Part shown: positions 19,055-26,055 of the stretch, piece by piece
Layout: the number at the start of each line of letters is the position of its first letter
Numbering within the stretch: position 1 is the first letter of the stretch
Assembly (NCBI GenBank): GCA_964542745.1
Contig: CAZIVR010000006.1
Coordinates: 1-64,000 of the forward strand
From: DATKAB01 sp964542745
Lineage (GTDB): Bacteria > Eisenbacteria > RBG-16-71-46
Reading direction: 5' to 3'
DNA length: 64,000 nucleotides
The notes under the pieces: model-generated
What the model saw: the letters and a program-made list of their open reading frames with translations, nothing else
Told to the model about the DNA's origin: nothing
Databases searched by the model: none
Position numbers and translations under genes: made by a program

Positions 19055-19726
19055 TCAGGGAACGAGGATCGACCTCGTCGCCGTCGCCCCCCACGTCGCG
19101 CCCGCCCGCACGGGCTGGACCTGCACGATCACGCGGGCCCCGTGCTCGAGCCCCTGCGGGAGCGACGAAGCCTCGAGCGAATAGCGCGTCCCGGGCCACG
19201 ACTCGACCGCGGCGATCTCGCGCATCGAGTCGTCCACGAACGAGAGCCGGTAGCTCTCCGCGCCCGCGACCGGCGTCCAGCGGATCTCGAGGCTTTCGGC
19301 GGCCTGGCGGGGCTCGAGGATCACGGGCGCGTCCTCGGCGCCGCGCAGCGCGGTGGAACGGGAGCGGGCCGCGAACCAGATCCCGGCGACCGCGACGAGG
19401 ACGGTGGCCATCGCGATCACCGGCCGCGGGAGCGCGGCCCACCACGGGCGGCCCGGGCGCTCCGGCCGGGCGGCGGGGCGCGGACGGACCGTGGCGACGC
19501 GCGACTCGGATGGGAGAGCTTCGCGGAATCGCCGTTCCAGCACGGCCTCGGCGTCGCGCAGCTCGTGGTCGGGGACGCCCGACGGGTGCGCGCCCTCGAA
19601 CCGCTCGTAGAGCGCGCGCATGGCCTCGAACTCGGGGCGGCCGTTCCAGGCGGCCCGCTCCGGATGATCCGGCGGCAGGGACATCAGCCGGGCGAAGCGC
19701 TCGGGAGTCAGGGGCGTCCCGCTCAT
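19055..19726 (-). CDS. single-pass membrane protein, probable sigma regulator or envelope partner
   Basis: 223 residues. A cytoplasmic part of ~120 residues (FARLMSLPPDHPERAAW, then Arg/Pro-rich) precedes one membrane helix (PVIAMATVLVAVAGIWFAA) and an outside domain of ~80 residues that reads like a fibronectin-III or beta-sandwich fold (EIRWTPVAGAESYRL, YSLEASSLPQGLE). No zinc-binding HxxxCxxC motif is present, so it is not a classical ZAS anti-sigma factor, but position and topology suit an anti-sigma role. Its ATG overlaps the sigma stop (ATGA). Its stop lies one base from the CHAT stop. Confidence 0.7.
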   Translation of the reverse strand: MSGTPLTPERFARLMSLPPDHPERAAWNGRPEFEAMRALYERFEGAHPSGVPDHELRDAEAVLERRFREALPSESRVATVRPRPAARPERPGRPWWAALPRPVIAMATVLVAVAGIWFAARSRSTALRGAEDAPVILEPRQAAESLEIRWTPVAGAESYRLSFVDDSMREIAAVESWPGTRYSLEASSLPQGLEHGARVIVQVQPVRAGATWGATATRSILVP

Positions 19727-20319
19727 GGCCGTCCCTCCCGCTCGCCCGCGTCCAGTGCGGCCCGAAGCTTGCGCCGGGCGGTCTGGAGCAGGGCGCGAGC
19801 CCCGCTCGCGTTGTCGAGACCGAGCATGCGCGTCAAGTCGTCCACGCTGGTTTCTTCCCGGGCGCGAAGCCAGAGCGCGAGGCGCTCGTCGGGTTCGAGC
19901 ACGCGGTTCATCACGTCGAGCACGCGACCCAACTCGATGCGATCCCCCGCCTCGCGATCTGCCCCGGGGGCAGAGCCCGCGAGCCGCTCGAGCGTCGCGT
20001 CGTCGGCCGCCACCGGGCGGCGGCGGCGCAGCTCGTGCAGGCAGCGGTTGTGGACGATCGAGAACAGCCACGCTCCAAACCTGCCGCGACTCTCATAGCG
20101 ATCCAGCGCTCCGATCATCTGGACGAAGCAATCGTGGGCAACGTCGAGGGCCTGCTCCCGCTCGCGCAGCATGCGGAGCGCCCACAGGTAGACGCGCGCC
20201 CGCCAGCGGGCCGCGAGGGCTTCCAGCGCCGCCCGTCCGTCGGGACCCTGCGGGCTCTCGCGATAGCGCTCGACCAGCCGCTCGTCGCTGATCGGTCCGG
20301 GACCGTCGCGCTCATGCAT
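19723..20319 (-). CDS. ECF-type RNA polymerase sigma factor
   Basis: 198 residues. Region 2 spans about 35-95 (RVYLWALRMLREREQALDVA, GRFGAWLFSIVHNRCLHELR); region 4 spans about 135-190 (LEPDERLALWLRAREETS, then a weak helix-turn-helix LTRMLGLDNASGARALLQTA). It directs RNA polymerase to a small set of promoters. It overlaps the membrane protein by four bases, a sigma/anti-sigma layout, and its gene set faces the CHAT gene. Its promoter type cannot be told from this window. Confidence 0.85.
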   Translation of the reverse strand: MHERDGPGPISDERLVERYRESPQGPDGRAALEALAARWRARVYLWALRMLREREQALDVAHDCFVQMIGALDRYESRGRFGAWLFSIVHNRCLHELRRRRPVAADDATLERLAGSAPGADREAGDRIELGRVLDVMNRVLEPDERLALWLRAREETSVDDLTRMLGLDNASGARALLQTARRKLRAALDAGEREGRP

Positions 20320-20638
20320 GGAAGAAACCCTCGAGCCTCATTCCGTCACACGACGAGATGCCCGCGACGCGACCGGACCCGCTTCTGCCGAGATTGGACC
20401 GGCTTGCAGGATCTGGCGGCCCGCAGGTTAGCACGCGGTCACCGGCGCTTCGATCGTTCCGGCGCGGACGAGTTCCCGGCCGCTCGAGGTCGCGACGCAT
20501 GCGCGCCGGTCCCGTGCCGGCTTCGAGAACCGTGTGATCGGAGGGGACTTCGGGGATTCCTGCAGGTGAGCGCTGGCGCGGCCCATCTCCGCCAGCTCGT
20601 GACCTTGCGTTCCGCGGCGCCACCTCGGGAGATCGACC
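20320..20638. other. divergent intergenic region upstream of the solenoid gene
   Basis: About 320 bases. The last ~130 bases are similar to the leader of the NHL gene at 26033 (separate entry). No gene or clear -35/-10 pair is seen. Confidence 0.4.
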
Positions 20639-20660
20639 ATGCGACCCTGCTCCACGTTTC
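20540..20660 (+). promoter_or_regulatory. leader block shared by two surface-protein genes, copy 1
   Basis: This stretch shares a GGATTCCTGC block, GCTGGCGCGGC, CGGGAGATCG before the ATG, and the first codons ATGCGACCCTG and CACGTTTCG with the bases before and into the gene at 26033, although the proteins then differ fully. It looks like a duplicated expression leader including the start of the signal peptide. Confidence 0.6.
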
Positions 20661-23600
20661 GCTGCCACGTCGTCATGTTCTCCCTGTCGCTCGCGATCGC
20701 GCTGCCGGCACTCCCTCGCCCGGTGCACGCCGATGCGATCGGCTGGAACAACGCGGCCGGCGGGAATTGGAACACCCCGGGCAACTGGTCGCCGCCGCAG
20801 GTCCCGACGAGTGCCGACGACGTGACCATCGGCCTCCCCGGCACCTACACGGTCACCCTCGACGCGAATCCAAACGTGGCGAGCCTGGCGCTCGGCGCGG
20901 CGAGCGGAACGCAGACGCTGCCGGCCGCCTCGCGCACGATCACGGTGAGCGGGGCGTTCGTCGTCTCGGCGAACGGATCGCTCGACTTTTCGTCCTGCAC
21001 GCTGAACGGCACCGGAAGCCTGACACACTCCGGCGCGTCGAGCCGGCTGCTCGCGACGACCGTTCATCTTCCGATCACGAACACCGGCACGCTGCGGGTC
21101 CAGCGCGGCGGCACCTGGAACGGCGCCTACACCTCGGGCNNNNNNNNNNNNNNNNNNNNNNNNNNNNNNNNNNNNNNNNNNNNNNNNNNNNNNNNNNNNN
21201 NNNNNNNNNNNNNNNNNNNNNNNNNNNNNNNNNNNNNNNGCGGCGGCGAGTTCGTGCACGCGAGCGCCAACCTGTCCGGCGCCGGCACGTTCTCCATCTC
21301 CAGCGTCTCCCTCACCCAGAGCGTGGACTACGTGACCGCCGTGCTTCCGATCGCGGTCACGGCCTCGACGCTCAACGGCCCCGGCACGTTCCGCAACTCG
21401 ACGGGCGTCACCACCCTGCTGTTCAACTCCTGCGTCGTGAACAGCGCGCTCGTCAACGACGGCACGCTGCGGGTCCAGCGCGGCGGCACCTGGAACGGCG
21501 CCTACACCTCGGGCAGCGGCTCGACCCTCAGGGTCGAGTCGGAGAACGGCAACGGCTCGACCCTGACGGTGGCGAGCGCCTTCACCAACAACGGCACGCT
21601 GGAACTCACCACCATCAGCAGCACCGGCAACTCCTCGCTGACCTGGAATTCGGGGACTCTCGCCAACGCCGCCGGCAGCACGCTCCTGCTCTCGGCCGGC
21701 ACCGGGGGCACCCGAACCCTGACCGGCCCGCTCTCCAACGCCGGCACCATGACCGTCAACACCGCCACCACGCTGGCCGGGGCCGGCGCCGATCACGTCA
21801 ACGCCGGTTCCGGGGTGATCGACCTGGTGGCCGGTAACCTGACCATCGCCCAGAGCGGCACCACTCCCTCCTTCACCAACAACGGCACCATCACGGTGGC
21901 GACCGGACGCACGCTGTCGGTCAGCGGCGGCGAGTTCGTGCACGCGAGCGCCAACCTGTCCGGCGCCGGCACGTTCTCCATCTCCAGCGTCTCCCTCACC
22001 CAGAGCGTGGACTACGTGACCGCCGTGCTTCCGATCGCGGTCACGGCCTCGACGCTCAACGGCCCCGGCACGTTCCGCAACTCGACGGGCGTCACCACCC
22101 TGCTGTTCAACTCCTGCGTCGTGAACAGCGCGCTCGTCAACGACGGCACGCTGCGGGTCCAGCGCGGCGGCACCTGGAACGGCGCCTACACCTCGGGCAG
22201 CGGCTCGACCCTCAGGGTCGAGTCGGAGAACGGCAACGGCTCGACCCTGACGGTGGCGAGCGCCTTCACCAACAACGGCACGCTGGAACTCACCACCATC
22301 AGCAGCACCGGCAACTCCTCGCTGACCTGGAATTCGGGGACTCTCGCCAACGCCGCCGGCAGCACGCTCCTGCTCTCGGCCGGCACCGGGGGCACCCGAA
22401 CCCTGACCGGCCCGCTCTCCAACGCCGGCACCATGACCGTCAACACCGCCACCACGCTGGCCGGGGCCGGCGCCGATCACGTCAACGCCGGTTCCGGGGT
22501 GATCGACCTGGTGGCCGGTAACCTGACCATCGCCCAGAGCGGCACCACTCCCTCCTTCACCAACAACGGCACCATCACGGTGGCGACCGGACGCACGCTG
22601 TCGGTCAGCGGCGGCGAGTTCGTGCACGCGAGCGCCAACCTGTCCGGCGCCGGCACGTTCTCGATCTCGGCCGCGACGCTGACCCAGAGCGTGGACTACG
22701 TGACCAGCGTGCTGCCGATCGCGGCCACCACCTCGGCCGTGAACGGCCCCGGAACGTTCCGTAACTCGACCGGGGTGAGCACCGTGCTGTTCAACAGCTG
22801 CGTCGTGAACAGCGCGCTCGTCAACGACGGCACGCTGCGGGTCCAGCGCGGCGGCACCTGGAACGGCGCCTACACCTCGGGCAGCGGCTCGACCCTCAGG
22901 GTCGAGTCGGAGAACGGCAACGGCTCGACCCTGACGGTGGCGAGCGCCTTCACCAACAACGGCACGCTCGAGTTGACGACGATCCTCAACAACGCCGGCT
23001 CGTCGCTGACCTGGAGCTCCGGCACGCTCACCAACCCTGCCGGCGCCTCGATCCTGCTCTCGGCCGGCACCGGCGGCTCCCGAACCCTGACCGGCCCGCT
23101 CTCCAACGCCGGCACCTTCACGGTCAACGCCGCCACCACCCTCACCGGGCGGCTGTCGAACTCCGGCACCATGACCGTCAACGCCGCCACGACCCTGGCC
23201 GGGTCGGGGGCCGATCACGTCAACACCGGCTCCGGGGTGATGGATGTGGTGGGTGGCAACCTGACCATCACCCAGAGCGGCACCACACCCTCCTTCACCA
23301 ACAACGGCACCATCACGGTGGCGACCGGACGCACGCTGTCGGTCAGCGGCGGCGAGTTCGTGCACGCGAGCGCCAACCTGTCCGGCGCCGGCACGTTCTC
23401 GATCTCCGGGCTCACGCTCACCCAGACCGTGGACTACGTGACCGGGGCGCTGGCGATCGCGGTCTCGAGCTCGACCCTCAACGGCCCGGGCACGTTCCGC
23501 AACACGGCCGGAGTGACCACCGTGCTGCTCAGCGTGGTCAACAGCGCGATCGTCAACGACAGCACGCTGCGGGTCCAGCGCGGCGGTACCTGGAACGGCA

Positions 23601-25855
23601 CCTACACCTCGGGCAGCGGCTCGACCCTCAAGGTGGAGTCCGAGAACGGCTTCCTCTCGACCCTGACGGTGGCCAGCGCCTTCACCAACAACGGCACGCT
23701 CGAGCTGACCACGATCGGCTTCCTGGCCAGTTCCGCGCTGACCTGGAGCTCCGGCACCCTCACCAATGCCGCCGGCGCTTCGATCCTGCTCTCGCCCGGC
23801 ACCGGCGGCACCCGTACCCTGACCGGCCCGCTCTCCAATGCCGGCACCCTCACGGTCAACGCCGCCACCACCCTCACCGGGCAGCTGTCGAACTCCGGCA
23901 CCATGACCGTCAACGCCGCCACGACCCTGGCCGGATCGGGCGCGGATCACGTCAACGCCGCCTCGGGCCTGATCGACCTCGTGGCCGGCAACCTGACCAT
24001 CACCCAGACCGGCGCCACGCCCTCGTTCACCAACAACGGCACGGTCTCGATCGGCGCGGCGCGCACGCTGACGATCACCGGCGGCGGGTTCGTGCACGCC
24101 GCCGGAGCCACGCTCCGAGGCAACGGCACGTTGAACCGAACGGGAACGACCTTCACCAACGGCGGCAACATCAGCCCCGGCACGTCCGCCGGCAGCCTGA
24201 CCATCAGCGGCCACTGCCCGGTGGATGCGACTGGAGCGATCAACATCGAGCTCGGCGGAGCCAGCCCGGGCACCGGGTACGACCGGCTGACGGTCACGGG
24301 AACGCTCACCCTCAACGCGCCGGTCCACATCACCCTGATCAACGGCTTCGTGCCCACGCCCGGACAAACCTTCCAGATCGTCGATTTCGGCGCGCTCGTG
24401 CAGACGGGAAGTCCCAGCTACACCGGGCTCGAGCTCGGCGGCGGGGTCTCGCTCTACCCTCGGGTCGGGGCGGGCAGCATCACGCTCGAGGCGGTCGGCC
24501 AGACCTGGGCACACCTGCTTCCCACCGGGGCACCGCCCCCGGCGCGTGAGCGGCACGCCGCCGCTTTCAATCCGGCCTCCGGCCGCATGATCGTGTTCGG
24601 CGGCCTCTCCGACACCGGACCCCGCAACGACGTGTGGGTGCTCTCGAACGCCGACGCGCAGGCCGGGAACCCCGGGTGGACGCAGCTCTCGCCGACCGGC
24701 GGTCCGCCCTCGGCACGCGAGGGCCACTCGGCCGTCTACGACGCGGCAGGCAACCGGCTGATCGTCTTCGGCGGCGACGACGCCTCCGGAACTCCGGCCG
24801 CGAATGCCGAGGTCTGGGTGTTGTCCGGCGCGGACGGCACGGCCGGAACGCCGGTCTGGACGCAGCTCTCGCCGGGCGGGACGCCGCCCGCGGCCCGCAC
24901 CGGGCACGGCGCCGCGTACGACGCTGCGGCCAACCGGATGATCGTCTTCGGCGGCGACGATGGGCCTCCCTGCGGAACCGGGCTGAACGACGTCTGGGTG
25001 CTCACGAACGCCAACGGCACGGGGGGCACGCCGGTCTGGTCGCAGCTCAGCCCCGCAGGCTCACCGCCCGGGCCGCGCGCTCACGCGCTCACCACGTACG
25101 ACGCCGCGACGAATCGCCTGACCATGATCGGCGGGCTCGTGCCCTGCGGCTCCAGCGACAACGAGATGTGGGTGCTCGCGGACGCGAACGGGATCGGCGC
25201 TCCGGAGTGGATCCAGCGGAGCCCCGGCGGCTCGCCGCCGTCCCCGTGGTCGCTGCAGAGCGGAGTCTACGATCCGGTCACCAACCGGGTGACGACGTTC
25301 GGCGGGCGGATCGGAGGCGTTCCGGATGACGGTGTGCTGACGCTGACCGACGGCAACGGCACGGGCGCTCCGGCCTGGGTCGACTTCGTCCCCGTCGGCG
25401 CTCCCCCCGCCCCTCGCTCCCTCCACAGCGCGGTGCAGGCCAACGGGCATCGCATGGTGGTGTTCGGGGGAGCGGGAACCAGCGGACGCCTGGCCGACGT
25501 CTGGGTGCTCGAAGAGACTCAGGCTCGAGTGGTCAGCGTGCCCCCGGACCCCGTTCCGCCTTCATCGAGGTCATGGACCACGGGCTTCAGCCGCGCGCCA
25601 TCGCCGAACCCGGGACGCGGCCGGACCCGCTTCGCGGTCGCGCTCTCCCACGCCCAGCGGGTCGACCTCACGATCGCCGACGTGGCCGGCCGGCGCGTGG
25701 CGGGGATCCATCACGGGAGGCTGGAGGCGGGCGAGCACGCGTTCGACTGGGACGGATCGGCCGGCACCGGAACCCGGACGCCGGCGGGCCTCTACTTCCT
25801 GATCCTCGAGACCGAGGAGCTGCGACAGGTACGCAAGCTCGTCTGGACGCGCTGA
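20639..25855 (+). CDS. giant secreted beta-solenoid + Kelch surface protein with FlgD-like C-terminal domain
   Basis: 1738 codons as assembled, with an internal 100-N gap. After a signal peptide (AIALPALPRPVHA) comes a head domain (GWNNAAGGNWNTPGNWSPP), then about 1,000 residues of Asn/Thr/Ser/Gly-rich beta-solenoid made of ~228-residue repeats (TFTNNGTLEL, TRTLTGPLSNAGT). A spacer (LTLNAPVHITLINGF) precedes a Kelch-type propeller of about six blades (residues about 1290-1640, motif NRMIVFGGDD...DVWVL). The last ~85 residues are a FlgD/Por-like domain (PSPNPGRGRTRF, DVAGRRVAG, TPAGLYFLIL). Likely exported and held on or released from the cell surface; the role may be adhesion or scaffolding. 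The frame stays open across the gap only as assembled; true length is unknown. Confidence 0.85.
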   Translation: MRPCSTFRCHVVMFSLSLAIALPALPRPVHADAIGWNNAAGGNWNTPGNWSPPQVPTSADDVTIGLPGTYTVTLDANPNVASLALGAASGTQTLPAASRTITVSGAFVVSANGSLDFSSCTLNGTGSLTHSGASSRLLATTVHLPITNTGTLRVQRGGTWNGAYTSGXXXXXXXXXXXXXXXXXXXXXXXXXXXXXXXXXXGGEFVHASANLSGAGTFSISSVSLTQSVDYVTAVLPIAVTASTLNGPGTFRNSTGVTTLLFNSCVVNSALVNDGTLRVQRGGTWNGAYTSGSGSTLRVESENGNGSTLTVASAFTNNGTLELTTISSTGNSSLTWNSGTLANAAGSTLLLSAGTGGTRTLTGPLSNAGTMTVNTATTLAGAGADHVNAGSGVIDLVAGNLTIAQSGTTPSFTNNGTITVATGRTLSVSGGEFVHASANLSGAGTFSISSVSLTQSVDYVTAVLPIAVTASTLNGPGTFRNSTGVTTLLFNSCVVNSALVNDGTLRVQRGGTWNGAYTSGSGSTLRVESENGNGSTLTVASAFTNNGTLELTTISSTGNSSLTWNSGTLANAAGSTLLLSAGTGGTRTLTGPLSNAGTMTVNTATTLAGAGADHVNAGSGVIDLVAGNLTIAQSGTTPSFTNNGTITVATGRTLSVSGGEFVHASANLSGAGTFSISAATLTQSVDYVTSVLPIAATTSAVNGPGTFRNSTGVSTVLFNSCVVNSALVNDGTLRVQRGGTWNGAYTSGSGSTLRVESENGNGSTLTVASAFTNNGTLELTTILNNAGSSLTWSSGTLTNPAGASILLSAGTGGSRTLTGPLSNAGTFTVNAATTLTGRLSNSGTMTVNAATTLAGSGADHVNTGSGVMDVVGGNLTITQSGTTPSFTNNGTITVATGRTLSVSGGEFVHASANLSGAGTFSISGLTLTQTVDYVTGALAIAVSSSTLNGPGTFRNTAGVTTVLLSVVNSAIVNDSTLRVQRGGTWNGTYTSGSGSTLKVESENGFLSTLTVASAFTNNGTLELTTIGFLASSALTWSSGTLTNAAGASILLSPGTGGTRTLTGPLSNAGTLTVNAATTLTGQLSNSGTMTVNAATTLAGSGADHVNAASGLIDLVAGNLTITQTGATPSFTNNGTVSIGAARTLTITGGGFVHAAGATLRGNGTLNRTGTTFTNGGNISPGTSAGSLTISGHCPVDATGAINIELGGASPGTGYDRLTVTGTLTLNAPVHITLINGFVPTPGQTFQIVDFGALVQTGSPSYTGLELGGGVSLYPRVGAGSITLEAVGQTWAHLLPTGAPPPARERHAAAFNPASGRMIVFGGLSDTGPRNDVWVLSNADAQAGNPGWTQLSPTGGPPSAREGHSAVYDAAGNRLIVFGGDDASGTPAANAEVWVLSGADGTAGTPVWTQLSPGGTPPAARTGHGAAYDAAANRMIVFGGDDGPPCGTGLNDVWVLTNANGTGGTPVWSQLSPAGSPPGPRAHALTTYDAATNRLTMIGGLVPCGSSDNEMWVLADANGIGAPEWIQRSPGGSPPSPWSLQSGVYDPVTNRVTTFGGRIGGVPDDGVLTLTDGNGTGAPAWVDFVPVGAPPAPRSLHSAVQANGHRMVVFGGAGTSGRLADVWVLEETQARVVSVPPDPVPPSSRSWTTGFSRAPSPNPGRGRTRFAVALSHAQRVDLTIADVAGRRVAGIHHGRLEAGEHAFDWDGSAGTGTRTPAGLYFLILETEELRQVRKLVWTR
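21140..21239. other. assembly gap of 100 N
   Basis: Exactly 100 undetermined bases, the usual placeholder for a scaffold join. It falls at the same point of the repeat unit where the next copy continues (TWNGAYTSG before, GGEFVHAS after), so one or more 684-base units are probably collapsed or lost here. Confidence 0.95.
21240..22607 (+). repeat. two near-identical 684-base tandem repeat units
   Basis: Units at 21240-21923 and 21924-22607 read the same at every base I compared. A diverged third unit begins at 22608 and a fourth at 23346; the third is 738 bases because it carries an extra 54-base segment (a second LTG-LSNSGT motif). Each unit encodes ~228 residues of the solenoid. Confidence 0.9.
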
Positions 25856-25904
25856 CCGGGCGGCCGGGTCGGGCGCGCTCGGCGTCGCCCGACCGGACCC
25901 GCCG

Positions 25905-26055
25905 CCGGCACCCCGGCGGAATTCCTGTGATCCGCGGGCGCCTCGCGGATTCCTGCTGATTGGAGCTGGCGCGGCTCGTCCCCTTCCGGCTCAGGTCCCG
26001 GCGCCCTCGAGCGCCGTTTCGGGAGATCGGCCATGCGACCCTGGTTCACGTTTCG
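25905..26055 (+). promoter_or_regulatory. leader block shared by two surface-protein genes, copy 2
   Basis: Homologous to the block before 20639: GCGGATTCCTGC, GAGCTGGCGCGGC, TCGGGAGATCGGCC, then ATGCGACCCTG and CACGTTTCG in the coding part. It lies between the solenoid-Kelch gene and the first NHL gene and is the likely promoter/leader of the NHL pair. Confidence 0.6.

Noticed and set aside
20312..24907. Very long minus-strand open frame (1531 codons) opposite the solenoid gene
   Set aside because: It mirrors the repeats of the plus-strand gene, is rich in Arg/Gly/Ala with no domain, and runs through the sigma intergenic region. High G+C removes stop codons on the opposite strand.
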